Positions 36,765-46,101 are shown, counted from the stretch's first letter. The stretch: 64,000 nt of DNA from Heliomicrobium gestii (GCF_009877435.1 NZ_WXEX01000001.1:62001-126000); one strand, 5' to 3'. Notes: generated by a model from the sequence alone, not told the origin. Made by a program: numbers and translations.

Positions 36765-37934
36765 ATGGCAAAAATGGAACTCATCGCGACTGCCGCCTTC
36801 GGTCTAGAGGCGGTCGTCGCCCGGGAACTGCGGGACTTGGGATATGACGACCAGATGGTCGAAGACGGACGGGTGATCTTTCGCGGCGACGAGAGCGCCA
36901 TCTGCCGGGCGAACCTCTGGCTGCGCTCGGCCGACCGGGTGCTGGTGAAGGTCGGCTCCTTTCCGGCGACCACCTTCGAAGAACTGTTTCAAGGGACGAA
37001 GGCCTTGCCCTGGCACGATTGGCTGCCGGAGAACGCCGAGTTTCCCGTCGAGGGAAAATCGGTCCGTTCCAAACTGTTCAGCATCTCCGACTGCCAGGCC
37101 ATCGCCAAAAAGGCCATCGTCGAAAAAATGAAGGAAAAGTATAAGCGCTCCTGGTTTGACGAAAACGGGCCTCGCTACACCATTGAGGTGGCCCTCTTGA
37201 AGGATGTGGCCACCCTGACCCTTGACACCAGCGGCGCCGGACTGCACAAGCGGGGATACCGCGATCTGGTGGGACAGGCCCCCTTGAAAGAGACGCTGGC
37301 GGCGGCGATGATCCAACTCAGTTACTGGCGCCATGACCGGGTGCTGCACGATCCCTTCTGCGGCACCGGCACGATCCCCATTGAGGCGGCCATGATCGGC
37401 CTCAACCTGGCGCCGGGGCGGCACCGCGCCTTTGCCGCCGAGCAGTGGGGACAACTCCCGGCGTCTCTCTGGCAACAGGCCCGCGAGGAGGCTGACAGCG
37501 TGGCTGCAACCGACCGGGAACTGCGCATCACCGGAACGGACATCGACGAAGAGGCCCTCAGCCTGGCTCGCCACCATGCCCGCAAGGCCGGTGTGGACGC
37601 CGCCGTCCACCTGCAGCGCCAGCCCATGTCGGAGACTCGCTCCCGCTACAAATACGGCCACTTGATCTGCAACCCGCCCTATGGCGAGCGACTGGGAGAG
37701 CAGCAGGAGGTGGAGCGCCTCTACCGGGAGATGGGCAAGGTCTTTTCCGGCTTGGACACATGGTCCTTCTATGTGCTCACCTCCCATCCGGGCTTTGAAG
37801 CGCTCTTCGGACGCAAGGCCAACAAGAAGCGAAAGCTCTACAACGGACGCATCCAGTGCAACTACTACCAGTTTTACGGTCCCAAGCCGCCCCGTCGCGA
37901 TGAACGGGCGGAAGGAGCAGGCGACGAGGCGTAG
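36765..37934 (+). CDS. THUMP-domain class I SAM-dependent RNA methyltransferase (RlmL N-domain/YpsC-like)
   Basis: 389 residues from ATG 36765 (GTAGGTG upstream; the frame runs open further left without a start supported by a ribosome site). The N-terminus has a ferredoxin-like region and THUMP domain (~residues 1-160), and the C-terminal Rossmann methyltransferase has DPFCGTGTIPIEAA (SAM loop) and the catalytic NPPYGERLG (N-x-x-Y, N2-guanine type). The bacterial YpsC/RlmL family methylates G2445-equivalent guanosine of 23S rRNA; the exact target here is inferred. Followed by a HAD phosphatase gene after 128 bp. Confidence 0.92.
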   Translation: MAKMELIATAAFGLEAVVARELRDLGYDDQMVEDGRVIFRGDESAICRANLWLRSADRVLVKVGSFPATTFEELFQGTKALPWHDWLPENAEFPVEGKSVRSKLFSISDCQAIAKKAIVEKMKEKYKRSWFDENGPRYTIEVALLKDVATLTLDTSGAGLHKRGYRDLVGQAPLKETLAAAMIQLSYWRHDRVLHDPFCGTGTIPIEAAMIGLNLAPGRHRAFAAEQWGQLPASLWQQAREEADSVAATDRELRITGTDIDEEALSLARHHARKAGVDAAVHLQRQPMSETRSRYKYGHLICNPPYGERLGEQQEVERLYREMGKVFSGLDTWSFYVLTSHPGFEALFGRKANKKRKLYNGRIQCNYYQFYGPKPPRRDERAEGAGDEA

Positions 37935-38062
37935 GCGTCAGCGTCAGCTCAATCCTAGGAGGTTCCCGAGCGTCCGGCTGCAGACGGAGAAGATGGACAG
38001 AATCCACCAACAAACCTCGAAGGGATTCAACGAATAAATGAAAAGCAGAAGCGGAGCGTAAT

Positions 38063-39046
38063 ATGGCGGCCTATGATTTGATTTTATTCGACCTGGACGG
38101 CACCTTGACCGACCCCAAGGAAGGCATCACCAAATCGGTCCAATATGCATTGGCGAAGCACGGCATCCATGTAGAGGATCGGGGCAGCCTGATTCCCTTC
38201 ATCGGGCCGCCGCTCCTGGACTCCTTCCGGCACTTCTATGGGTTTGACGAAGGGCAAGCGCGTCAGGCGGTGGCTGACTACCGGGAGTACTTCGCGGTGA
38301 CAGGGATGTATGAAAACGCTGTTTTTCCAGGCATCCCGGCTCTCTTCGAAGATCTGACCGCTGCGGGAAAGCAACTCGCTGTCGCCACGTCAAAGCCGAC
38401 CGTCTTTGCCAAACAAATCCTGAGCCATTTCGGTCTTGACGGTTATTTCACCCACATCGTTGGCAGCAACCTGGACGGTACCCGTTGTGTCAAAGGCGAG
38501 GTGGTCGCGGCGGCCTTGGAACTGTTCCCGGAAGTTGACCGCCGGTGTGTCATTATGGTGGGCGACAGAGAGCATGACATCATCGGCGCGAAGGCGAACG
38601 GGATCGCTTCGCTGGCCGTTGCCTACGGCTATGGCTCCCTGGAGGAGTTGGAGGCGGCCGGCGCCGATCAGATCGCCGGCTCGATCGATGCGATCGCGCC
38701 GTTGCTGGCATACCCGGTCCTCCAGTCGATCCTTCCCTCTGGGGAAGGGCAGGTCGTCATCGGCACCGTTCCGGCGCCCTTTGCCTTCGCCGTGCTCAGC
38801 GCCCGTGTGCTGGCTGACGCGGTGGATGGGGCCAACGGCGAGATCGCCAAAGCGCAGGGAGGCGACGCGGACATTCGCATCATCCCCCGTCATAGGGCTG
38901 ATACGGTCTCCTTTGAAGTGAATGTATCGGCCGATCGTTGTCAGCCCCTATGGCCGGTCGTTGCCGAAGCATTGAGCCGACTCCATGCTGATTTGCCGGC
39001 CATCAAAAGAGAGGCGGAGCGGTTGGAGCGTTCCTGCCGAAAATGA
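38063..39046 (+). CDS. HAD-superfamily phosphatase (Gph-like) with C-terminal extension
   Basis: 327 residues. Residues 1-~215 are a complete HAD hydrolase of the phosphoglycolate phosphatase/PpaX type: FDLDGTLTD (Asp10 nucleophile, Asp12), ATSKP (motif II), a lysine at VKGEV and VGDREHDI (motif IV). A further ~110 residues follow with no family I recognise (VIGTVPAPFAFAVLSARVL then FEVNVSADRCQPLW); most Gph proteins end near residue 220. It could be a regulatory or second catalytic domain. AGCGGAGCG precedes the ATG weakly. Confidence 0.85.
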   Translation: MAAYDLILFDLDGTLTDPKEGITKSVQYALAKHGIHVEDRGSLIPFIGPPLLDSFRHFYGFDEGQARQAVADYREYFAVTGMYENAVFPGIPALFEDLTAAGKQLAVATSKPTVFAKQILSHFGLDGYFTHIVGSNLDGTRCVKGEVVAAALELFPEVDRRCVIMVGDREHDIIGAKANGIASLAVAYGYGSLEELEAAGADQIAGSIDAIAPLLAYPVLQSILPSGEGQVVIGTVPAPFAFAVLSARVLADAVDGANGEIAKAQGGDADIRIIPRHRADTVSFEVNVSADRCQPLWPVVAEALSRLHADLPAIKREAERLERSCRK

Positions 39047-39146
39047 CGGTAACATCGATAAGAGGCGGTCGCCTCTTTTGACGTACACTTGATTTAAAAA
39101 AGAAAAGCCCCGGCTGCGCCAGGACTGCACGGAAACGTGACTCACT

Positions 39147-39305
39147 TCATTCCTTCGGATTTTCGGGGCGGTGCGCTAATGACTTGTTGCGCTTCTTCGG
39201 AGCCTTGATGCCGGGCGCCACTTCCCCCGGTTTCCCCAGGCGGGCCCACAGCTCTTCTAATTCCTCGGGAGACAACAGGTAGGAACGCACTTCATTTCCG
39301 TTCAT
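39147..39305 (-). CDS. Small hypothetical protein
   Basis: 52 residues from the ATG at 39303-39305, with AAAGGCGG at seven-base spacing; two upstream in-frame ATGs (to 39344) are possible. Contains a helix SPEELEELWARLGKPGE and a basic Lys/Arg/Pro tail. Not recognised; the strong SPEELEEL helix looks like a real small protein. Confidence 0.5.
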   Translation of the reverse strand: MNGNEVRSYLLSPEELEELWARLGKPGEVAPGIKAPKKRNKSLAHRPENPKE

Positions 39306-39571
39306 CGACGAACCGCCTTTCATCCTCTGTAATCCTTCGGACATATCATTTTAACCTGAAATGAGGGAATCCGTAAACAGGGAATTACAGGGAGGAAAGG
39401 GGCTGCCAAGGAGAAAAGCGGGGCTGCGTTGAGGCGAATGGGGGGCAGAGCATCCTATCGCTAAATTTGCCCTCAGGCGGGGGAAAAGGCGGTTTTACCG
39501 GAACATAAGCCTGCATCAAGTGTGTTTTTGATGAAAGTATCGATATGATGAGATAAGGAAGGGTTATTCGT

Positions 39572-39850
39572 ATGGAAGAAACAACGAAAGAACAAGCAGG
39601 AAAAACAGCGAAAGGGATATCCGCAGAAGCAGCAGATGAAGCCAAAGAAACAACAGAAGCATCAACAGAAACGTCGATTGAAACCCAAAAAGCCGGCTTG
39701 ACGGTGGATCTCATGCGAAAGATCATCGAAGAAAAGAAGCAAAAGAGCGCCAGCCAAGGTCACAGGAAAAAGGGCAAGCAAGAGGGCGGTCCCGTGTCGG
39801 CCCGGCCGGGCATCAAGAAATACAAAAAGGGCGGTCTCTTCGATAAGTAG
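39572..39850 (+). CDS. Small highly charged hypothetical protein
   Basis: 92 residues with AAGGAAGGG before the ATG. The N-terminal third is Glu/Thr/Ala/Lys-rich and low-complexity (probably disordered); the middle, TVDLMRKIIEEKK, is a likely helix; the C-terminus is Lys/Gly-rich and basic. No domain recognised; the base pattern suggests a DNA/RNA-associated or scaffold role but nothing proves it. Confidence 0.55.
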   Translation: MEETTKEQAGKTAKGISAEAADEAKETTEASTETSIETQKAGLTVDLMRKIIEEKKQKSASQGHRKKGKQEGGPVSARPGIKKYKKGGLFDK

Positions 39851-40082
39851 TGTGGGAAAGATGTGCCGGTGAAAGCTGCGAAAGTCGCAATACCATATTA
39901 CCACATTACCACAATTCCACATTACCAAATAGATATAATTGCCACGAAAGCGAACGGTCTTTCGCTGTCTGAAACATGAAATCGTCCGATTGAAGCACAG
40001 GCGCGCATATTGTGGCGAATTCGCTTTCGAGAAAGACGAGTATGGATAGTTGAACAGTCAAAGAGAAGAGGGAGACGATTCG

Positions 40083-42245
40083 TTGGTTGCCGATATCATC
40101 GCCAAAGAGTTGGCGTTAAAGACTGCGTTTGTGACCAAAGCGATTGAACTGTTGGACGAGGGGAACACGATCCCCTTTATCGCCCGCTACCGCAAGGAAG
40201 CCACCGGCGAGATGGATGAAAACAAGCTCCGTGAACTGGCCGAACGGCTCAACTACTTGCGATCGCTGGCCCAGCGCAAGGAAGAGGTCAAGAAGAGCAT
40301 CGAGGAACAGGGGAAGTGGACGGAGGAACTGGCCAAAGCGCTGGAGCGCTCCAAAACCCTGGCCGAGGTGGAGGACATCTACCTGCCGTTCCGGCCCAAA
40401 CGGAAGACCCGGGCCAGCCAGGCGCGGGAGCGGGGCCTCGAACCGTTGGCCCGCCTGATCCTGGCGCAGGAGCTGCGGACAGGAACGGCGGAAGCGGCGG
40501 CAGCGCCCTTCGTCAACCCGGAAAAGGATGTTCCTGATGCGGCAGCGGCATTGCAGGGCGCTCTCGACATCATCGCCGAGGAAACCGCCGAAGACGCCGA
40601 GGTGCGCCGCTGGGTGCGCGCCTTCACCGCCCGGCGGGGCGCCCTGGTCGCCAAAGCCGTCGACCCGGAAGCCACATCGCCCTACCAGATGTATTACGAC
40701 TACAAGGAGCCTGTCGCCAAGATCCCGCCTCACCGTGTCCTGGCCATCAACCGCGGTGAGCGGGAAAAGCTCCTCAAGGTCAAGATCGACGTGGAGTGGG
40801 AGCCGATCGGTCAACACCTGGAGAGTCGCCTTATCACCCGTCCTTCGATTTTCACGGAACGGCTCAAGGAGACCCTGCAAGACAGCTATAAGCGCCTCCT
40901 CGCGCCGGCCATGGAGCGGGAACTGCGCAACGAACTGACGGAAAAAGCGGAAGAGCAGGCCATGAAGGTCTTCCAGGCCAACCTGAAAAACCTGCTTATG
41001 CAGCCGCCCATCGGCCGACGTCGCGTGCTCGGATTGGATCCCGGCTTTCGCACCGGCTGCAAGTGGGCGACCCTCACCGAGACGGGCAGCCTGCTGGAGG
41101 TCGGCGTCATCTACCCCCATGAACCGCAGAAGCGATGGGAGGAGGCCAAGAGGCGCCTCCGCCAGCTCGTGGAGAAAGACAGCATAGATCTGATCGCCAT
41201 CGGCAACGGCACAGCCAGCCGTGAGACGGAGGCGCTGGTGGCCGAGGCGATCGGCGAGATGGAGCGAGCCGTCCAGTTCATCATCGTCAGCGAAGCCGGC
41301 GCTTCCGTTTATTCGGCGTCTCCCTTGGCCGGCGAGGAGTTTCCCCAGTTCGATCTGTCCTTGCGCAGCGCCGTCTCCATCGGTCGTCGTCTCCAGGATC
41401 CCCTGGCGGAGTTAGTCAAGATCGAGCCGAAAGCCCTTGGCGTCGGCCAGTACCAGCATGACATGAACCAAAAGCGCCTCGAAGAGACGCTGGGCGGCGT
41501 CGTTGAGTCCTGCGTCAACACCGTCGGCGTCGACCTGAATAGGGCGTCAACGTCGCTGCTCCGCTATGTGGCCGGCGTTTCGCCCCAGGTGGCCAAGAAC
41601 ATCGTCGCCTACCGCGAGGAAAAGGGTCCTTTTCGCAAACGGGCGGAACTGAAAAAGGTGAGCCGCCTCGGCCCGCAGGCTTTCGTCCAGTGCGCCGGAT
41701 TCGTGCGCATCCCTGATGGGGACAACCCCCTCGACAACACGCCTGTCCACCCTGAGTCCTATGACGGCGCGTTGAGCCTTTTGAAAGCCCTCGGCTTCGC
41801 TCCCGCCGATATGGGAGGACCTCGCCACGGCGAGTTGAAGGCGGCGCTGGCGAAGGTGGAGGTGGCGAAGATGGCCGAAGCGATCGGCCTCGGCGTGCCC
41901 ACCTTGAAGGACATCATCGACGCCCTGATGAAGCCTGGTCGCGACCCGCGGGAGGATCTGCCCAAGCCGCGCTTTTCTTCAGAGGTGCTCTCCATCGACA
42001 ACCTGAAGGAAGGAATGGTCTTGCAGGGAACCGTTCGCAATGTCGTCGATTTCGGCGCTTTCGTCGACATCGGCGTCAAGCACGATGGCCTTGTCCATGT
42101 GTCCCAACTGGCCGACAAGTTTGTCCGCCATCCCATGGAGGTCGTCGCTGTCGGAGACATCGTCACCGTGGCCGTTCTCTCGGTGGATCGTCAGCGGGAG
42201 CGGGTCGGACTGACCATGCGGGGCGTACCGCAAGCAGGTATGTGA
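40083..42245 (+). CDS. tex: Tex-family RNA-binding transcription accessory protein
   Basis: 720 residues from TTG 40083 (GAGGGAG eight bases upstream; TTG 40050 is the alternative). Domains in order: N-terminal helical Tex domain with NTIPFIARYRKEATG, a YqgF-like RNase H fold with LGLDPGFRTGCKWA, helix-hairpin-helix with LLRYVAGVSPQVAKNIV, and a C-terminal S1 domain with GTVRNVVDFGAFVDIGV. Tex is widely conserved and binds RNA near RNA polymerase; in some bacteria it affects toxin expression and degradation of stalled complexes. All expected domains are intact. Confidence 0.95.
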   Translation: MVADIIAKELALKTAFVTKAIELLDEGNTIPFIARYRKEATGEMDENKLRELAERLNYLRSLAQRKEEVKKSIEEQGKWTEELAKALERSKTLAEVEDIYLPFRPKRKTRASQARERGLEPLARLILAQELRTGTAEAAAAPFVNPEKDVPDAAAALQGALDIIAEETAEDAEVRRWVRAFTARRGALVAKAVDPEATSPYQMYYDYKEPVAKIPPHRVLAINRGEREKLLKVKIDVEWEPIGQHLESRLITRPSIFTERLKETLQDSYKRLLAPAMERELRNELTEKAEEQAMKVFQANLKNLLMQPPIGRRRVLGLDPGFRTGCKWATLTETGSLLEVGVIYPHEPQKRWEEAKRRLRQLVEKDSIDLIAIGNGTASRETEALVAEAIGEMERAVQFIIVSEAGASVYSASPLAGEEFPQFDLSLRSAVSIGRRLQDPLAELVKIEPKALGVGQYQHDMNQKRLEETLGGVVESCVNTVGVDLNRASTSLLRYVAGVSPQVAKNIVAYREEKGPFRKRAELKKVSRLGPQAFVQCAGFVRIPDGDNPLDNTPVHPESYDGALSLLKALGFAPADMGGPRHGELKAALAKVEVAKMAEAIGLGVPTLKDIIDALMKPGRDPREDLPKPRFSSEVLSIDNLKEGMVLQGTVRNVVDFGAFVDIGVKHDGLVHVSQLADKFVRHPMEVVAVGDIVTVAVLSVDRQRERVGLTMRGVPQAGM

Positions 42246-42363
42246 GAAAATGCGGAGCCTGAGTGAGGTTATCGGCATTTTCGAGTGGGTAAGGATTTTT
42301 CTAGTTTAGTGAAGGAGTGTGACAGCGATTTCGCAAAAAAAAATTTTTTGAGGTGACGTTACA

Positions 42364-42897
42364 ATGGTTCAACGGAGTTCGACCATCCCGCCAATCTTGC
42401 CAAACCCGTCAAACTCGTCAATCCCGTCCATCGGGAGAAACCTGCCGCAGGTTTCCGTGGAGACCGCCACAGGGGCCGACATTCCGGCCATGGCATCGTT
42501 GCTCGACGAACTGTTCCGCCTGGAAAAGGACTTCGTCCCTGATCGGGACAAACAGGTGCGAGGGTTGGCGATGATCCTGGCCCACCCTGACCGGGGCCGT
42601 CTGTTGGTGCTGAAAGAGGCGGGAATCGTCACCGGCATGGCCAATCTGCTCTTTTCCGTCAGCACCGCCGAAGGCGGCCCGGTGATCCTGCTGGAGGACT
42701 TCATCATCGCCGGCGCAGCGCGGGGGAAGGGATATGGCCGTTATCTGATGGAGCAGATCTTCCACATGGCCCAGGCGGAGGGGTTTTTGCGCATCACCGT
42801 CTTAGTTGATGGCGATAACGAAGGAGCCCATCCTTTTTATCAACGCCTCGGCTATGGCCGCTCGAACATGATCTGTTACCGGCGTCATTGGGGCTGA
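42364..42897 (+). CDS. GNAT-family N-acetyltransferase
   Basis: 177 residues. The acetyl-CoA-binding motif A is AARGKGYGRYLM (~residues 118-129), preceded by VILLEDFII (beta 4) and followed by FYQRLGYG (motif B end). The first ~27 residues are an odd Ser/Pro/Asn-rich run produced by short CCCGTCAA-like DNA repeats, before the GNAT fold begins at VSVETATGADI. GAGGTGA lies upstream of the ATG. The acceptor substrate is unknown. Its 3' end overlaps the converging HMA-protein gene by 13 bp. Confidence 0.88.
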   Translation: MVQRSSTIPPILPNPSNSSIPSIGRNLPQVSVETATGADIPAMASLLDELFRLEKDFVPDRDKQVRGLAMILAHPDRGRLLVLKEAGIVTGMANLLFSVSTAEGGPVILLEDFIIAGAARGKGYGRYLMEQIFHMAQAEGFLRITVLVDGDNEGAHPFYQRLGYGRSNMICYRRHWG

Positions 42898-43355
42898 CGG
42901 GCGCTGATTCGCCGCCACTTGGCCCGCATGATGGGCAGATGTTTTTTCCATAGATAGGCGATCATGGCCCACCACAGGAGGTTCATCGGCCGGAGGCGGA
43001 AGAGCTTGTGATGGGCAAAGATGAGGGCGATCAACCCGAAAACCTGCAACGTCCCTTCGAGGGGATCTGGCTGCTTCCGTTTTGTAGAAGGAAGAACAGG
43101 GCGCTTCTGTGTTGGCGACAGTGTGGATGGACTGCTTTGCAAGCAGTCCATCACATCTGTCGCTTTTGTCTGTTTTCCATCAAATAGTACAAGCAAACTC
43201 CCCGTTTTGGCGTTGGGAGTCACCGCCTGAACACCTGGCTGGGCAAGCAGTGTTTCGACAGCCCATGGAAGGGTCGCGCCGGAGCGAGCCGTCGCGGATC
43301 GCAGGCGCAATCGTCCAGGCAGTTGGTGGACAATGGTCCATGCACACATGGTCAT
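42885..43355 (-). CDS. HMA-like domain membrane protein associated with metal ATPase
   Basis: 156 residues. N-terminal ~75 residues form an HMA-type fold (QLPGRLRLRS..., then VQAVTPNAKTGSLLVLFD) lacking the metal-binding CxxC, as in the HMA_2 family. A Ser/Pro/Lys linker and two hydrophobic segments (FGLIALIFAHHKLF, LLWWAMIAYL) follow. Its ATG overlaps the stop of the P-type ATPase gene (ATGA), so translation is coupled and it is probably an accessory subunit of that pump. Confidence 0.8.
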   Translation of the reverse strand: MTMCAWTIVHQLPGRLRLRSATARSGATLPWAVETLLAQPGVQAVTPNAKTGSLLVLFDGKQTKATDVMDCLQSSPSTLSPTQKRPVLPSTKRKQPDPLEGTLQVFGLIALIFAHHKLFRLRPMNLLWWAMIAYLWKKHLPIMRAKWRRISARQPQ

Positions 43356-45565
43356 CCCGCCTTTTTCCGCTTCGATTTTGGCTCCTTCTCGTCCAGCGGA
43401 TACACCAGCAATCGTCCGGAATTGAGGACAACGCCCAGGGTGCTGAGATTGTGCAGCAAGGCGCCCGTCAAGGGGGAGATCCAGTTCAACGCCCCGAGAA
43501 GGATGCCCAAGGAATTGACACCGACGGCAAAGGCAAAGTTCTGCCGGATCACCTCCATGGTGCGCTGGCTCAGATGGACCAGGTGGGCCACTTTCAGGGG
43601 ATCATCGCCGGAGATGACCACAGACGCTGTTTCGATGGCGGCATCGGCGCCGGCCGTTCCCATGGCGATCCCTACATCGGCGGCGGCCAAGGCGGGCGAG
43701 TCGTTGACCCCTTCTCCCACCATGGCGACGCGGTATCCCTGCTCTTGATACTGCCGGAGGATGGTCACCTTGTCTTCCGGCATCAAGCTGCCATGGATGT
43801 TCTCGATGCCCAGGCGGCGCGCGACGGCGGTAACGGCGTCAGGGTGGTCGCCGCTCAACAAGGCCACCTGTTCGATCCCCTCTGTCTGGAGCATATCGAT
43901 CGCTTCCAGGGCATGTTTGCGCAGCTTGTCCACGACGCCGATCAGCCCGATGAGGGTGTGATCGCGCGCCACATACAACACCGTTTCCCCGAGGTACTGC
44001 ATGCGCTCCGCTTCCAGGGCGGCATGGTCGCGCTCGATGCCTTCGTCATCCATCCAGTGACCGCTGCCCACCAACAGGGGAATCCCGTCGATCAGCACCC
44101 GAACACCGTGACCGATCACCACCTCGTCATCGGAGTGTTCTGGCACCACCAGTTCCATTTCCCGGGCTTTCTCGACTACAGCGCTGGCCAGGGGGTGGTT
44201 GGTGTGCAATTCTCCCGATGCAGCCAGGGCGAGCACTTCTTCTGGGCCGTAGTCCTCATGGAGCGAAATGATGCGGCTGACGCGGGGGCGACCTTCGGTC
44301 AAGGTTCCCGTCTTGTCGAAGAGCACCACATCGACCTGGCCCGCCTCTTCCAGGTATGAGCCGCCCTTGATCAGGATGCCTCTGCGCGCGCCATTGCCCA
44401 TGGCGGCGCTCACGGCGGTCGGCGTCGCCAACCCGACGGCGCAGGGACAGGCGATGATCAGCATGGACATGGCCCGGCGGATATCGCGGGTCAGCGCAAA
44501 CACCGTCAGGGCGAGCAGGAAAGAGAAGGGGACAAAGCGCTCCGAAAAGCGGTCGGCAAAGTTTTGAATCGGCGCCCGGTGGCTTTCGGCGTTCTCGACT
44601 AGATGAATGATCCGCGCCAGGGCCGTCTCATCGCCGACTTTTTTCGCTTCGATCCGCAGAAGGCCTGATTCCACCACCGTACCGGCGAAGACCTCATCGC
44701 CGAGGTTTTTGTATTCCGGAAGGGACTCGCCGGTGATGGCGGCCTGGTTGACAGCGGCTTGTCCGAAGAGGACATGGCCATCGACAGGGATCTTGGCGCC
44801 TGTTTGCACGACGACGACATCGCCGGCAAGGAGGCTCTCAACGGGAACCTCCACTTCCTGGCCGTCGCGGAGCACCCAGGCTTTCTCGTCTTTGTTGCTT
44901 AAGAGTTCCGAGATCGCCTTGCGGGAGCGTTCCAAGGTGAATGTCTGAAACAGTTCCGAGAGGTTGACCAGAAACACCACGACCAGTCCGGTCACGCTTT
45001 CCCGAAACAGCAGGGATACGAGCGTGGCCATGCCGATGAGCAAGTCGTTGTTGATCTTCTTGCCCATCAAGCCCTGCAAGCCATGGCGCAAGATGGGGTA
45101 GCCGGCGACGATCGTCGTGGCCGCCGCCACATTCAGCACGGTTTTGTTCGTCGACAACGCCGAGGGACCCCAGAAAAGCCGCTTCAAGCCAACCCAGGCC
45201 AGCACGGCGCCTGTGGCAAGAGACTTGTAAAGCTGCGGCCGCAGCGGCAGTTCCTCGGGCTCCTTCCGGCGACAAACGCCTGTGGCGCAAGGGGACGATT
45301 GACTCTCAGTGGGGAGAAGCGCCTTCAACGCTTCGGGCGATTTTTGTTGAAGCGCCGAGATCGCCTTTTCCAGGGTGGCGAAAGGCAAGCGCCGCTCATC
45401 AAAAAGGACGAGGATATTTCCCGTATTTCGACCGACTTCTACTTTTCGAATGCCCTCAAGCAAGGCCAGTTGGTGTTCCAGCACGGCGGCGAGCCTTTCA
45501 TTTCGTTTGACCCCGTCGACATGGAGGCGCACCCTTCCCTGTAAGCGATGGATCAAGCGCGCCAT
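43352..45565 (-). CDS. Heavy-metal-translocating P-type (P1B) ATPase
   Basis: 737 residues. The N-terminal HMA-like domain has no CxxC; a later CATGVC may bind metal. The ATPase core includes ITGESLP (actuator), a CPCAVGLATP transmembrane site, DKTGTLTEG (phosphorylation), HP in THPLAS, and GEGVND in place of the common GDGVND (one Asp-to-Glu change). The C-terminal membrane motif is HNLSTLGVVLNSGRL, seen in CtpC-like pumps. Exports a transition metal (CtpC-type suggests Mn or Zn; substrate uncertain). Lies in a three-gene minus-strand operon under a Fur-like box. Confidence 0.92.
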   Translation of the reverse strand: MARLIHRLQGRVRLHVDGVKRNERLAAVLEHQLALLEGIRKVEVGRNTGNILVLFDERRLPFATLEKAISALQQKSPEALKALLPTESQSSPCATGVCRRKEPEELPLRPQLYKSLATGAVLAWVGLKRLFWGPSALSTNKTVLNVAAATTIVAGYPILRHGLQGLMGKKINNDLLIGMATLVSLLFRESVTGLVVVFLVNLSELFQTFTLERSRKAISELLSNKDEKAWVLRDGQEVEVPVESLLAGDVVVVQTGAKIPVDGHVLFGQAAVNQAAITGESLPEYKNLGDEVFAGTVVESGLLRIEAKKVGDETALARIIHLVENAESHRAPIQNFADRFSERFVPFSFLLALTVFALTRDIRRAMSMLIIACPCAVGLATPTAVSAAMGNGARRGILIKGGSYLEEAGQVDVVLFDKTGTLTEGRPRVSRIISLHEDYGPEEVLALAASGELHTNHPLASAVVEKAREMELVVPEHSDDEVVIGHGVRVLIDGIPLLVGSGHWMDDEGIERDHAALEAERMQYLGETVLYVARDHTLIGLIGVVDKLRKHALEAIDMLQTEGIEQVALLSGDHPDAVTAVARRLGIENIHGSLMPEDKVTILRQYQEQGYRVAMVGEGVNDSPALAAADVGIAMGTAGADAAIETASVVISGDDPLKVAHLVHLSQRTMEVIRQNFAFAVGVNSLGILLGALNWISPLTGALLHNLSTLGVVLNSGRLLVYPLDEKEPKSKRKKAG

Positions 45566-45568
45566 AGA

Positions 45569-45943
45569 CTACTCGCCGCTTTCGGGGTTCTTTGGCGCTT
45601 TGGCCGGTTGAACGGCAGGAGCGTTCTCAACGGCGTCCCGTTGATTATGTACGTTCCCTTCTTCCAGCGTTTCCGCTACATGCAGCACTTGTGCTTCGGC
45701 GACAATGTCCTCTACATCTTCTTTCCACTCGGACAACTTGGTGACGGCGCTATCGTAGAGGTGGATGGCCTCCTGTGTCGCCTTGACCGCGATCGGCCGC
45801 AATGCTTTGCTCACTCTGGGCAGGGCATAGGCGGAAAGCGCCGCAGCCCCCAGGCCCAGCAGGAACCCTTTCGTGCCTCTGTCTCGCAGCAGATGCCCCG
45901 CTTTGCTCGTGATGCCCCAGCCGTTACGTCCAGTTTGTTCCAT
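45569..45943 (-). CDS. Small membrane-anchored protein, first gene of metal-ATPase operon
   Basis: 124 residues from the ATG at 45941-45943 (GAAAGGAG upstream), 3 bp before the ATPase gene. One hydrophobic helix, GTKGFLLGLGAAALSAYAL, then an amphipathic coiled-coil-like region (LYDSAVTKLSEWKEDVEDIV) and an acidic, Pro/Ala-rich tail. Resembles YtxH/DUF5132-type proteins found next to HMA ATPases. Function unknown; a chaperone or adaptor for the pump is inferred. Confidence 0.75.
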   Translation of the reverse strand: MEQTGRNGWGITSKAGHLLRDRGTKGFLLGLGAAALSAYALPRVSKALRPIAVKATQEAIHLYDSAVTKLSEWKEDVEDIVAEAQVLHVAETLEEGNVHNQRDAVENAPAVQPAKAPKNPESGE

Positions 45944-45979
45944 GTGTAATTCTCCTTTCAATAAACAAAAAACGGGGTT

Positions 45980-45998
45980 GAAAATGAATTTCATTTTC
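45980..45998. promoter_or_regulatory. Fur-like 19-bp palindrome, minus-strand metal ATPase promoter
   Basis: GAAAATGAATTTCATTTTC, a perfect 9-1-9 palindrome close to the classic Fur box (GATAATGATAATCATTATC), directly downstream of the minus-strand -10 hexamer. It should bind a Fur-family repressor (Fur, Zur or Mur). The site overlaps the transcription start of the ATPase operon. Confidence 0.8.
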
Positions 45999-45999
45999 G

Positions 46000-46029
46000 A
46001 TTATAAAATTGGTTTGCTTTTCCTGTCAA
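46000..46029 (-). promoter_or_regulatory. Sigma-A-type promoter for metal ATPase operon
   Basis: On the minus strand TTGACA (complement of 46024-46029) and TATAAT (complement of 46000-46005) are separated by 18 bp, a near-perfect vegetative promoter. Confidence 0.85.
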
Positions 46030-46053
46030 TCGAAATTTGTACAAAAAAAGTAC

Positions 46054-46082
46054 TTGATCATATTACTCCATTGTCGTATTAT
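46054..46082 (+). promoter_or_regulatory. Sigma-A-type promoter for divergent 232-residue protein
   Basis: TTGATC (46054-46059), 17-bp spacer, TATTAT (46077-46082). Confidence 0.75.
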
Positions 46083-46101
46083 GAGAATGAGTTTCATTTT
46101 C
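46083..46101. promoter_or_regulatory. Second Fur-like box on the divergent promoter
   Basis: GAGAATGAGTTTCATTTTC matches the first box in 17 of 19 positions and abuts the plus-strand -10. The mirror arrangement implies that the same metalloregulator controls both divergent units. Confidence 0.75.

Noticed and set aside
39889-39930. ATTACCACA-like short repeats as a CRISPR or iteron array
   Set aside because: Units of 8-9 bp with no regular spacing or length; simple-sequence repeat.
43352-45565. Copper-specific CopA assignment
   Set aside because: N-terminal CxxC is absent and the C-terminal HNxST motif fits CtpC-like pumps better; metal left open.
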